Of a stretch of DNA of 64,000 bases, positions 1-11,325 are shown in pieces. Location of the stretch: positions 4,278,001-4,342,000 of the forward strand of contig JBLDXI010000007.1 of the NCBI GenBank assembly GCA_047495785.1, in the 5' to 3' direction. Each line of letters opens with the position of its first letter. The stretch's first letter is position 1. A model generated the notes under the pieces. It saw nothing but the letters and a program-made list of their open reading frames with translations. It did not search any database and was not told the DNA's origin. This DNA is from Lepidodermella squamata (lineage: Eukaryota; Gastrotricha). The translations under genes were made by a program, and so were the position numbers.

Positions 1-2
1 GC

Positions 3-1177
3 TATCAGTCTGTTCTCGACAGCCTATACACAACAGCATCCACTGGTGATATCGGCTATATGGACTACAATGCGTCAACTGGAAATCTACAGCCTCTTCA
101 ATCGATGTAATTTGAAACCTGATTTGAATTTTTCGACAAATTTCCAACTAAATTTACTGGAACAGAATGCACATCCCCTTATACTTTCCGAGCCACAATG
201 TGCTCGATTGGAGTATTTTCAAAAATAAAAGTCTTGACTTATTTTAATTGCAGCCATAGCTACTATATCTACGTATTGATCCACGACTACCAAACCCACG
301 CCTACGACAGCTGGGTACTGGACATGGCCCGGGCCTTGTGGGAACGCGCTACGTACGACCACCAGGACACGACCGCGCCGAATCAGCTGCACGGCGTGCA
401 AGTCATTGCGATCGACTGGTCACGGGCTTCCCTCGCCATCGGATCCGGAGCTGCGAATAGAGGACCACGCTACGCTTACGCACAATCTATTCTGAACGCG
501 TTAGAAGTCGCTCGGTTGGTCGGCAACCACTTCAACGATCTGATCACGGATTACCAAACAAACCCGAACGCGCCCTTTGCGAATCTCCACTGCATTGGCC
601 ACGGCGTCGGGGCTCACATCTGCGGTGTCGCGTCCAAGGTCTTCAAAGCAGGCCGGCCGTTCTGGAAACCATTCAACAGAGTCACTGCCCTGGACCCAGC
701 TCGTGTTCTCTTCGAGAAAAGCGATGACGACATTGATGTGCCGTCGGCTCAGCGGCTCGATAAGTACGATGCTTTCTACGTAGACGCCATTCACACAACA
801 AATACCTACGGCTACCATGGGAAAGCTGGCCTTGTCGATCATTTCGTAAATGGTGACGAAAATGGCATGAGCAAAATCATTTCGAACCTTCAACCTGGCT
901 GTAGCACTGAATGTGAGATCATTTTTCCGAAGGAAAAGTGGGATTAATTGATTTTCCTGTAGATTGCGGCCATATGAGAGCAGTTGAGCTGTTCCAGTCG
1001 ACAATTCGAGGCGATCGATCGTCGTACCACTCAGACCAATGCTCGTTCCAGTCGTGTGATTCGCGCGGCTACCACAACAAATGCCGTCTCGGGTTTGAAT
1101 CGAACAACAACTGCGGCTTTTACCCCAACGCAACATTCTGCGGATATCTCAGTTCGACAAGAGAGCCGTTTTGCTAG
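3..1177 (+). CDS. Lipase-family protein without catalytic serine (5' partial)
   Basis: This is the C-terminal part of a pancreatic-lipase-type protein; the gene begins left of the window. Proposed exons are 3-106, 254-912 and 963-1177, and the reading phase fits at both junctions (introns of 147 and 50 bp). Seen: an LIHDYQTHAYDSW stretch where the family has its oxyanion-side HGF motif, an INWS-like VIAIDWSRAS strand, the elbow motif GHGVGAH, TALDPA with the acid Asp, and CGHMRAVELFQ with the His. Active family members have GHSLGAH, so the nucleophile Ser is Gly here while Asp and His remain. Family knowledge: dipteran yolk proteins are lipase relatives that also lost this serine. I infer a secreted, non-hydrolytic lipid-binding or storage role. 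A TAG stop ends the frame at 1177. Confidence 0.8.
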
Positions 1178-1272
1178 ACGGATAGATCTTATGGACCTGA
1201 TGTTAGATTTTATTTTCTCAATTTTAGAGATAGCTGATTTTCTGGACGCAGTTCAACTTGCCTAGATACATC

Positions 1273-1278
1273 AATAAA
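1273..1278 (+). terminator. Polyadenylation signal of the lipase-like gene
   Basis: AATAAA lies about 95 bp after the lipase-like stop codon. The rest of 1178-1660 shows no convincing coding sequence and probably holds the promoter of the next gene. Confidence 0.55.
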
Positions 1279-1660
1279 AGTGTCGCGAAATACCAGCCAC
1301 CTATAATTTACAGCTGGCGTGGCATTGCGTTATTGCATGCGAAATGGATTTCAAGGTCTTTAAAACGCATAAAGAATTAATAGATATGAATGAGAATCTG
1401 ACTGACTGAACAAAAAGGAAGCCAGCCCACTCGATGGGTGACATTTTGAAGTCACATACACGTGATATGGGCTGTTATTTATAGCCTCGATCATCCACAG
1501 TTTATTTTGCTGAAACCCCACAAACTGTCGCGAATCTAAGCATTAGTGTGCTGGCAGCCATTAGCTGTTTTCCAAAACTTCTCAAATCACGTTTCATAAT
1601 TGATGAGCAACTGTTGGCAACTTCACTTGTTCGAATTCGAGCAATCGTAACTTTTCAAGA

Positions 1661-4542
1661 ATGAGCTCGAAAACATTGTTTCATTTATTGGCAGCAATAG
1701 CTGCAGTTTCAATCTTCACAAAATGTAATTCGGTTGTGTCAGTGGTGCCCAAGCCTGATACAGTGTCGTTCCCGCTGCCATATCAGTGGGATGGAAATGC
1801 GACTTACGACCCGACGGTGTCATTTGATGCGAATCCAAACAACAACATAACATCAACAGCTTCGTTCGTGCCGGGTGGCAACATCACGAATTCAACAGCT
1901 GGCTTTCAACTTTCAGACATGACGGCTTCATACGGAATTATTTACACCAACGCTGTAAGAATTTGTTATTTTTTCAGATGAATTTTGAGTTTGAACTTCT
2001 GGGATCCGATATTTATACTGATTCGTTGGAGGTCGGGGTGAGCTGACCTCAATGAGTTGCCAGTATTAAGACTAAACCGAGAATTTGGCGGTCGTTTTTT
2101 TCCAGCCTTCGATAAAAAACGAAAAACCTCAAAGCTAATTTTGCATCATGATTTCAGAAAATTATCGCCGGAGCTAATTGGCGTGTCGAAATGGATGTCA
2201 CTGTTAACTACGCAACGTCAAATACCAGCAATACAACCGGCCATTTCGGCTTAACTCTCAGCTCACGACTCGTTGGGAATAGTTTGCTCTCAGAATTTTT
2301 ATATTGCGCCATAATATACATATTAATTGCAGCTGCTGCCGGCATATGCCCTTGGTCGATTGTGAGAAATTCCTGGGGCGTAGAATTCTGGCAAGAGATG
2401 AAAGTAGGCGGTCGGCTGCATGTTACCTTCAAGAATACATCAGTCCCAAGTTGCGAAGTTCCCTGCACGCCAACCTTCACGTCGTCCCCAGGTTGCGGCA
2501 ATTCCAACCTGTTCAATGAATCCGGCGTAACAAGTTACCGTTTCATCGCCCAATCTGGGGGCGATGTCATGACTGTAGGTCCCTACATAGCTCTACATAG
2601 CTGCAATTTTTGAATTATTTTGCGACTCTGAAGGTTGCTTTGGTTCCCTTGCCAATAACGCCGCAAAGCCAAGCATCTGTGTGTGTTCAAGACCTGGTTT
2701 TACCTGGCCTGGGTGACATTTTAAGCATGACTAATGGCTCTGTGCGATTACTCCTGAGTTCATACTGCAATTTCGGCAACGGGCATCCTACGATACGAAA
2801 TGCTTACTTTTTCAAATTGGCAGCTAATAATGTGACAACTACGTCTACAACAAGTTCCACGACTACGACGTCGACGACTACTACGACCACGGCCCCAGAT
2901 ACTTCGACGTCTGCTTTCACTGTTCCCAGTACATCTACCATTAGAACAACCCCAACTGCAACAATTACAACGACAACTTCGAACCCGCCATCTTCTACGT
3001 CTTCAACAATATCTCAATCCCAATCCCCTACCCTTAGTACCAAGGGAATCACTACTACGGCATCTGTGCCTCCAACGTCAACTACAACTTCTATCCTAAC
3101 CACTTCGACTAGTAGCTCTCCTCTAAGTACGACTCTATTTTCGACTGCGGCATCCAAATCCGTACCTCTAACGACTGCAACGACGGCCGGTAGCTCTGTT
3201 ATTTGGACTAGTAATCCGCCTAAAAATGCGGCTCAGTCGTCTGCTGGGAATTCTGCGACCACTTCTAAAGCCGAGGTGATCAACCAAGTTAATTCAGATC
3301 CGGATCTGTTAGAGAAGGATACGTTAAGTGGATTTCCTATTCCTCAGCTGATTGAGGGCAACCGCGTACCGATATTGTCATACGAGGACTTGAAGCATTG
3401 CCCATTCATCGGCCCTGATGTGAAGTAAGTCATGCACCTTTGAACCTTAGAAGTGGGACCCTCCAAAGTCTAGAATGAAAGTAGAAGCTAATTATATTAT
3501 AGTTATGAAGCTCATTTTCTAACTTTCCACATTTATTTCCAGATCTCCAGCCGATAAAAGCTTGATGTACCTGACGTTGAACATCGACCGTCTCTTATCG
3601 ATCGATACGATGAAAAAGCAAATCTCTATTCTCGGAACACTTATCATTCAATGGGCGGTAACGTCCTGCAGCGCAGACTACACGCCAATCGACGGCAAAG
3701 AGCGAATTTACAAAGCAGAACGAGACGACGTCTGGCTGCCTAAAGTTCGCTTTGCAAATGGAACAAGCGACCTGTACATGGCTCAAAGCATGTCCTACAC
3801 GGAAGATATCGAAATCGTTTACTACCCGACACTCCCGAATCGGACCATGTTCTTCCATTGGACGAGATTCGGTTCTTTCAACTCAAAATGTGTCTTGAAC
3901 TTGAGGAAATACCCGTTTGACACTCAAACCTGCGAGTTCACGTTCGTCCTCGATGAATCACCAAATTATCTGATTTTCGGTGGAATTTTCCTCGGCGGTG
4001 TTAATGCGATGTCTAATGACCTATGGCTATTGAAGGATTATTCTACCCAAACAGGTCTAATGCAGGCATTGAAGCGGCGGAATGGCGAGTCGAGTTTTGC
4101 GAAATTCACCGTCGTCTACAAGCGAGACCCAACTCATTTCGTCATAAATCTACTAACTCCGTGTTACATTTTGATAGCTATGGCTTTCGCATCCTTCATC
4201 ATTCATCCAAGTGTGGTTGAACGAGCACTGTTCTGCGGGACAGCCATGTTATCCCTCATTGTGGCCGAGTCTGATGTACTGCAAAGCGTGCCTGAGACGT
4301 CGCAGATAATTTTGTACGTCGAGTATATTCTCATGATGACTGGCATGACTGGAGCTGTGACAACTTACGACATGATAGCCTTCACGCTATCGAACGATTT
4401 TCCTGCTAAATCTGGGATTATGTTGAAGATCCGATTCTTGCCGGGAATGACGCTGATTAGAGCGCTTGATACAGCTGTATTCCTACTCGCCTTCGACTCT
4501 TTCATTGCAATGAACATCTATGGCTTGATGGTTGCATTTTGA
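1661..4542 (+). CDS. Cys-loop channel with N-terminal ectodomain and mucin-like stalk
   Basis: Proposed exons 1661-1954, 1978-2037, 2158-2281, 2333-2574, 2634-3424 and 3543-4542 join in phase to about 836 residues. A signal peptide is followed by roughly 280 residues of Asn-rich beta-type sequence, a Thr/Ser stalk (about residues 305-450), and a complete channel. Channel signs: a Cys-loop CVLNLRKYPFDTQTC with the standard 13-residue spacing, DVWLPKVRFAN, M1 with its Pro, M2, M3, a loop of only about 30 residues, and M4. There is no vicinal Cys pair in loop C, so it is not a classical acetylcholine alpha subunit. The nearest relative in the window is the channel at 23629-36776, which shares the stalk and the pore. 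The first intron would be only 23 bp. The ligand is unknown. Confidence 0.8.
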
Positions 4543-4802
4543 ATTGAATGGCGCTGAAGCAGCAGCTGAAACCAGTATGTAACACTTATCGTGGGAAATG
4601 TTCCGAAACGAAGCGGAAGACGTCTTGATATCATGAGAGAAATTAGAATAAAGATTTCGGAATATTCCAAAGCAGTTTTTCGGCATTCAGTGTTTGAAAT
4701 CTCGTGTTTGCGGTTGAATTTCACCTAAAACAGTATACGATGGAGTTCAAAATTCTTCAGAGATATTTATTAATTTTCGAGAAATTGAAACAATAAAGCC
4801 AA
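4543..4802. other. Convergent intergenic spacer with 3' ends
   Basis: This 260-bp spacer separates two convergent channel genes. AATAAA on the plus strand near 4648 would serve the left gene. TTTATT near 4765, read on the minus strand as AATAAA, would serve the right gene. The 3' untranslated regions may overlap. No coding sequence is apparent. Confidence 0.5.
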
Positions 4803-7444
4803 TTAGGATTTCGGTGGAAGAATAGCGAATAAAACGACCTGAAATGAAGGGCAATGAGACTGAGTATATTTTCGAAATGATTGACTCACCGGAACGATCG
4901 TCACAACTGCGAAAGTTATAACGAACATGATTGCATCTTTCGAAACAGCAGAAAATTCTCATTCACTGGATGGGACAAAAATCTAAGAAACTAACCTATT
5001 GCTCTAGCAAGATATATCCAGTCTATGTAGATTTCGTTCCCATCCACAGCTGTAAAATGAAAAGAAGATTTCACTTTCCATGAATGACGCTTAGTGAACT
5101 TACTGAAAAGAGAGGTCCTGCGCTTTGACCGCGTTGCCTTGTACGCATTCAAGTAGTAGTCCTCCTCCTCATCCAGCATAATATCCTCCTCATCGTCCAG
5201 AATCGCCGCCGTTGCCTCCGCAGTAGGATTAGCTGAATTCGTCAAATGATAGCCGCCAGAATCGTCAAACTCCGCAGCATGGTTCACGTGCCCGATCAAC
5301 ACCCGCCGCTTGGTGCTAGTCCTCTTTAAAGATTGATTCTGCTGGAAGATATGAGGCCCATTTTCTTGCTGCCTCACCCGCATCTTACTCTCATTCCTCG
5401 CAACTTGCTCGTGGCACAAGTTGTCGAAACTGTTATCAGCATCTATGTACTTCAACCCGGCTTCTAGATGGATATTAGGCGTAGAGGACGGTGACGGTGG
5501 TTTCTCATTATACTCAGGGTTGACGGGAATATTCGTCGATTTCGACCGAGGGACGTGGTTGCTTTGATAGGGAAGCGGGTGAAACGTGAAACTAGTAGAA
5601 GCTTCCGGGACATTCTTGTCGCTTTTGTGAGACTTCGGGTGGCGAAATGAAGCCCTGTTACGGAAACTCCGACCGAAACGGCTATTTCGAAAGCTATTAG
5701 ACTTCTGGCTGTGAAGTTGACCGAGAAGTTCTGATACTGAGTACGAATCAGCCCCGCTGTTCCATTTGTATATGAACTTCAGAATGCCATGGGACCATTT
5801 AGGGGCCGTGGTTCTATAACCCTTCCTAGACACTAGCCCGGCGATTAAGACGGACTCGGCAACAGCCAGGACACTGATTGCAGTCAACATCCCAACATAG
5901 ACACATAGCAGAGGGATAGAATCTGAGGAACGGGGTAACTGGTCGACTATCATTGACTGGAAGACAATGACAGAGAGTAGGATTGAAGTAGCTTGAGGGA
6001 CTCGTTCGTTCGACTCGAGTGGGAAGAAGAAGGTGAGCATTTGCAGGCTGGACAACATGCAACATGGAAAGATGACGTTAAGCTTGAAATAGCTAGTCTT
6101 TCGGCCAAAGTGGAGCCAAAATTCGACCCGAGTGAAACCGGTTGATTTCGAGACCCAGAGAGTTCGAGAGAAGGCGGTTACGTTGACTAACACCCAGTTC
6201 CCACTTTCGACGTACATAGCTCGCGAAACAGGACTTCTGTCGGCTCTCAAAGTTAAATTGAGTCTATCGATACCGTAAATCGCCGACTCGATAATGATTG
6301 CACTAGAAAAAACTAGAATGAGTCATGAATCCCAACTTCTGTGTCTTACCAATGTTGAAAATCGAATGGGAAGTACTCGAGGGTGAGTTCGCAACGGGTG
6401 AGTAAGTTACCCGTAGGATGCCACCACACTGACCCTTCACTATGGACTTTGAAGTCGAATTTTTGGTCCCTTAGCAGGGCGTATAAATCAGAGGCACTAT
6501 TTGCAATCTAAACAATGTCAATTGTTAACAATATTAAAGGCACTTAGCTGTTTTACCTGTAGATCTGGAACCCAGAGCAAGCCATTGGGTATCACAACTG
6601 CAGACTCGTTGTTGAAATCTTCGGGATCCCAGGCTAGCATAGGATCATTCCACATCTATGATAAATCATGAGGATTTCAGTTGATTATATTTAGAATGAT
6701 CTCACGAATTGAAGCCGTATTGTCATTTCAAGTATTTCATTTTTGTCATACTGCATCGTCAGAAAATCCGGTAAAATTGCATTAAAAATGATTGAACAAG
6801 ATAATTCACCAAATGCAGCAGTTTGATAGGAAACAATCTCGCCAAAACTGTCAGCGGCCCGCCTTTCCTGCACAATTAAGCAAAATAATTCTGCATCAAA
6901 ACAAAAATTGAGATTGAGAGTTCAATTAATACTTAGTTGTCGGCTGAGTATCCTTGCTGTAATTAGTCATCAAATGATGCAGCAGCATGTAGGTTATCGT
7001 TGGGTCTGAAAATCAATCATCGAAACTTTCAGATATATCAGAAAGGTATTGCTTACTCTGCGGCCTGAGAGCCATTGACCGCCTGGGGAGAATATCGTCA
7101 TGATACGGGCCATTAGCCGGCCCCTCGGCTAGCTCGAAGTTCTCCGAAAACTGCGTCCTGGCAAACTCCTGTTGCAGCTGGTCCTGTTGCATTTGCTGTA
7201 GCTGGATTTGGGCATTTTTCGACGCTGGATTCAGCTTTGCAATTGGCTCAACTGCCCCTGAATGAGTGTTGGTCGTCGTCATTTTACCAGCGACGGAATA
7301 GCCGAAAACGTGACTTATAGTTACTGCTTTCAAAAAGAGCAGCAGGTGCCAAAGGAGGCACATGGCCGCACGCAATAAGGAGCGAGGAGAAAAAACTGAA
7401 TTTCTCTCTGTTGACGCAAGTACATGCGAATGGCGAATACGCAT
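4803..7444 (-). CDS. Nicotinic-type Cys-loop receptor subunit
   Basis: Proposed exons on the minus strand: 7444-7057, 7005-6933, 6867-6810, 6750-6706, 6655-6557, 6507-6350, 6302-4996, 4936-4890 and 4838-4803. All phases agree, giving about 736 residues. A downstream Met at 7363 gives a better signal peptide than the first Met. Seen: KGGPLTVLARLFPI, MWNDPMLAWDPEDF, GLLWVPDLQIAN, and a Cys-loop CELTLEYFPFDFQHC whose second Cys codon spans the 6350/6302 junction. M1 to M3 follow, then a long M3-M4 loop rich in Ser and acidic residues, and an M4 split over the last three exons. M2 carries Glu at the inner mouth (SNER), as cation-selective members do. A 54-bp in-frame GT-AG segment near 5050-5105 may be an optional intron. 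There is no loop-C Cys pair, so it is probably a non-alpha subunit. Confidence 0.85.
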
Positions 7445-7997
7445 GGCGAGAGCGCACTAATTAATAAAACTGTCAGGCCTCGAAATAGCGCAGAGGCGAT
7501 GCGCTCATCCCAGTTTGGTGCGAAATCTTAGCTGTATTGTTATTAACAACCAATAACACATCTTGCAAACCCACGATACCCTCGAGATTTAGATGACATG
7601 TGCCGTTCTTATATTGACGCCGAGATATTTTCACAGAATCGTGACCGTAATATGGATTGGATACCTTTTTACGATTTTATGATTCTCCCGACTATCTTGT
7701 GGCAAGTTTTCCTGAAACCGACTATGAATGAGTGTTGAATGCTCTTCTTGCATTTATTCCGAGTTAACTCAGAATTGAACGGGAAAAGCAAGGATTTTCA
7801 GGAATATACTCGTAACATGTATCGCTTCGCTCGTGGTAAGGTGAAAATATTTCGAAATTGCGCTGATTTGTTGGAAATGGAAAGCATTCATTAACATTAA
7901 CCCCAGCAATGTACGAATAGGTGGTTTGTAGCAACAAAAGGCATCAGAAAATGGACTCGTTATAGGTATGCAAAAACCTTTAGGACAAACACGCCAT

Positions 7998-8128
7998 GAA
8001 GTGCCCATGGGCCATACGAATGCTAATCCCGCTCTGACTACGTAGTTAGCGCCGGATTAAAATTCGTATGGCCATTCTTATAGCTCGTTTGTATAGCATT
8101 AACATCCGTATGGCCCCTGGGCACTTTC
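7998..8128. mobile_element. Short MITE with ~30-bp terminal inverted repeats
   Basis: The left end reads GAAGTGCCCATGGGCCATAC and the right end is its near-exact reverse complement; the inverted match extends about 30 bp with three or four mismatches. The 130-bp element contains no coding sequence. It lies in the non-coding stretch 7445-8883, where I see no gene; the rest is AT-rich. Confidence 0.65.
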
Positions 8129-8883
8129 TGGTACACGTGCCCCCTCTTTTTTCAATCATTAGCTTTAAGATATATCTGTCTTGTTATCCGGGTATATTTT
8201 AACTATTCAGCAAAAATGCATCCTCTGTAAATTCTTTGATGAAATTTGGCAAGCGATTTCGGCCCTATCTCTATCTTATCAGGCATTTGAAAAGGCATCA
8301 ACTGAAGCATAATCATTTTAATATTTTTTTATTTGTTCAGTTTTCTTGAGGTTAAAATCAGTAACAACATTTCAAATGAGTGCGACGATTTCAAAAGAGG
8401 GCCGAAATCGCTGGGCACACCTCATCTACGGTCAGCCATATCGTTCGCGTCGTTGAATAACTCGGATTTCGGCTTGTTTACATCCGTTGAAAGCGCTTAA
8501 TTTCACCGCCCGTTTATTTCCGAAAAAACTGGCGATATCAACTCTGTTTATTGTTATTAACCTATGTTGGCTAACCTTGTCTTTAAAACTTAAAGTTTAT
8601 TAATGACCAGTCACACGAAAAAACGCTGTCCGGGTTTTTCGATTACGCCTGCTAATCAATCTAAATTCGCAAGGGAAATCATAGCTTACTTTTCCCTTCT
8701 TATATAGTTTTTTGACCTCGAATTTCTTTATTTTCATTCAACTTATTAGACAATTTTGCAAAGATTCCCAATGAACTCCTGATGAGAGAAAACGTTCTTT
8801 CCAGACTAACTTGCCACGTCAAAGCGACTCGAGTTTTCCTTTTGAGTTCACGCTTTTGGGTTAAAAAGGTTTGGATGTAAAAC

Positions 8884-11325
8884 CTAGAATGCTTGAAACT
8901 CGCTGTTATTTGTTCTTTTAGCTGACGACGAGGCGGGCACTGTTCGTTTCGAAGATCTAAAACTTCTGATTGCAGGAACCGAGGCTCTTATCGTCGTTGC
9001 CTCACGGACTCGCGAAACAACTGACATCATATGAGTGACGCGCGATGAATTGGAAAAAATGTCTCTGAACCATATTAAACATGTTGTAAAAGCATCGATC
9101 GATAACCCCACGGATAGGCATGTTATTTGAGCGTGTTGATTACTGGACAGCACGAAAACCATTAGGATAAGAAAAGCGAATATAGTCGCACAATTGAGTT
9201 GCGCCAACTGCACAATCCGACATTCCTGTTTGAACCTTACAGTGGCTGCAGATCGGCTGATGAGATAAGCGTCAACACATCCTCCGAGAACGATTAGGAC
9301 ATTCAAGCACGTGAACGCAGCCAGCCACGGTACTTGTTCGTCGGAGTGACAGTGAATAGAAACCGTGCGGAAAAAAGAGTCTCTCATCTCATCAAAATAC
9401 GTAGGCGAACCTTGGAGTTTCACCTCGAAATCATCTGATGGTCCAATTAGCCAGATGAGAGCTGAAATCAGACTGAGCCAAAATGCGAGGGATGCTGATT
9501 TTAGGCTGAAATCATTAATCATCCTCCAGTCGCGAGTTACAACCGCATTGAGTATCGGGGCAACAGTTTTTGAAAGTGATCGACTTCTTGACGGGTTGAT
9601 CCTAACAGGAGAGTTAGCCAGTTTCGATAATTTCAGCAACCTAGCTGCAATCAGTGAATGGAGAGTCGAAAAGCCGATCAAAGGAAGGGCTATCCTAAGT
9701 TTACAGATTGTTGTAGTTGTGAATGTTGAGGCACTCAATACAAAAGCAATAGCTGCTCCATTCAAAAGAAGACAGCAGACCAAAGCGACGAAATCCACAC
9801 TTTTTTGAACCCGGATATTGTTATCCCTCACTTTTTCCTTCCGAAGAGCTAAAATGAAAACCATTGACTGGACTAGGGAGAAAAACGAGCTTAAAGCGAT
9901 TATACTAGCAAAACCAGCCTCAGGGTACTCGATTATGGTCTCGTTGACTGAAGACAAATCTTTCGGAGGTTCGCCACTTCTCGTCTGCCAAACCGGTTTA
10001 GCCATCTCAATCAGTCGGTAACTCGATAAATTGTACATAATTGTGTTGTTGGATAGCGTCCACGGTATCCTGTAGTACCAATTCGTGCCAAACTGTTGAA
10101 TCCACATGTTTTCAGCGGCGATTTCAACACTGCTTTGCAGATAGTTAACTCGGCCTATCCTCAGCCCGGTGAAATCAACTTGGACCGCGCTTTGATTGAT
10201 CGCATTTCCGACTAGTTCTGGATAGTATCTAAAGTCCGTTATAGACATATTTATGGCGTTAAGACGGCTCTCGGTGCGTTCAATTGTTGCTAAAGCTGCT
10301 ACAGTCGCTTCGTGACAGAGCAGTCTCAACTCATTATCAGGAGGGGTGTAGCCATTCAGCCGCTTTTTCACCTCACGTTCGAACCATTGAAGATCGTAGC
10401 CATATTGAGAGGGGATCTGGTTCATTTCAGAGTCACCCTGATTCCCAACAGCCGCACTTCCTATCCAAAACAAAATTCTCATCTGTTCCCGCAGCATTTC
10501 TTTGGAACAACCAGCTGGTAGGTCTAATTCTTCGCTTTCAATAGAGAATGCGCAGAAACTGACTGATAGGAATACGTATTGAGGGGCTCTCATTTCTGCC
10601 ATATGGGCGTAGCATAGAAACCGGATGCATCTAACTTGTTGCCAAAAGATAAGAGTGAAAACCCGAGCACCTGAAGCTTTGGCTTGTTGCAGCATTTCAA
10701 GGGTTACGTCATCTCGGCTGTCGTAGTGGACAACTTCGAAATTGTTAGCAGCAGCGTGGGAATGCATGCGCCTAGCCAGTTCGTACTCATTCGCGTTCTG
10801 GTTGAATGTTACAATGCCAAATTGCTTCCAACCTCCGACTCGTCGCATGAAAATTAACATTGCGATTGCAGCATATTCTCCTGGCATTTGAATTCTGAAG
10901 AGATTCGGGAACCTTTGCCGATTCGTTAATACAGGTCCGGCACAAAATTGCGAGAATTGACTAGTTTTCAAAACTCGACCGATTCGACTAACAAATTGGC
11001 ACGTCACAGTTGGGCCAACGAAAACTGGGGATAAATTCCTGCTCTCTGGCGATCTTTCATAGAATCTCACATAGGAATTGATGGTTTTCTCGGCGTTGTA
11101 GCCTTCGTCTTGAATACTGAGTTGTATGTTAAATTTGTTTGACCGTGAGTTGAAAGCGTCCACTGCTATTTGTTTAGCAGTTACACAGGCTGAGTTGCCA
11201 GGGTCGGAAATTCCGTTCGGAGTCAACGGGGCGAATGCCAGCAACCAAAGCTCGGTTTTATTAGGCTGAGAGCAAACTGAAGCAGCTAAGGATGTTAGAA
11301 GGCCTATCGTGATATCGAGCCTCAT
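8884..11325 (-). CDS. GABA-B-like class C receptor, paralogue 1
   Basis: This single-exon gene encodes 813 residues. A signal peptide (about 1-19) is followed by a periplasmic-binding-protein-like (ANF-receptor) ectodomain at about 25-450, then seven hydrophobic segments at about 480-750 and a basic Ser-rich tail. Family features seen: FVGPTVTCQFVSRIG, LFRIQMPGEYAAIAMLIFMR and GGWKQFGIVTF, where class C ectodomains close the two lobes. The membrane part begins FASIIALSSFFSLVQSM, as in the GABA-B group, and there is no Cys-rich linker of the mGluR kind. Two paralogues lie at 14922 and 18188. The GABA-contacting serine motif of GABA-B1 is not recognisable, so the ligand is open. AATAAA occurs on the minus strand near 8727. 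Confidence 0.82.
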   Translation of the reverse strand: MRLDITIGLLTSLAASVCSQPNKTELWLLAFAPLTPNGISDPGNSACVTAKQIAVDAFNSRSNKFNIQLSIQDEGYNAEKTINSYVRFYERSPESRNLSPVFVGPTVTCQFVSRIGRVLKTSQFSQFCAGPVLTNRQRFPNLFRIQMPGEYAAIAMLIFMRRVGGWKQFGIVTFNQNANEYELARRMHSHAAANNFEVVHYDSRDDVTLEMLQQAKASGARVFTLIFWQQVRCIRFLCYAHMAEMRAPQYVFLSVSFCAFSIESEELDLPAGCSKEMLREQMRILFWIGSAAVGNQGDSEMNQIPSQYGYDLQWFEREVKKRLNGYTPPDNELRLLCHEATVAALATIERTESRLNAINMSITDFRYYPELVGNAINQSAVQVDFTGLRIGRVNYLQSSVEIAAENMWIQQFGTNWYYRIPWTLSNNTIMYNLSSYRLIEMAKPVWQTRSGEPPKDLSSVNETIIEYPEAGFASIIALSSFFSLVQSMVFILALRKEKVRDNNIRVQKSVDFVALVCCLLLNGAAIAFVLSASTFTTTTICKLRIALPLIGFSTLHSLIAARLLKLSKLANSPVRINPSRSRSLSKTVAPILNAVVTRDWRMINDFSLKSASLAFWLSLISALIWLIGPSDDFEVKLQGSPTYFDEMRDSFFRTVSIHCHSDEQVPWLAAFTCLNVLIVLGGCVDAYLISRSAATVRFKQECRIVQLAQLNCATIFAFLILMVFVLSSNQHAQITCLSVGLSIDAFTTCLIWFRDIFSNSSRVTHMMSVVSRVREATTIRASVPAIRSFRSSKRTVPASSSAKRTNNSEFQAF

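Noticed and set aside
501-1136. 211-codon open frame on the minus strand
   Set aside because: It lies wholly antisense to the lipase-like exons, which have clear family motifs; its own translation shows none.
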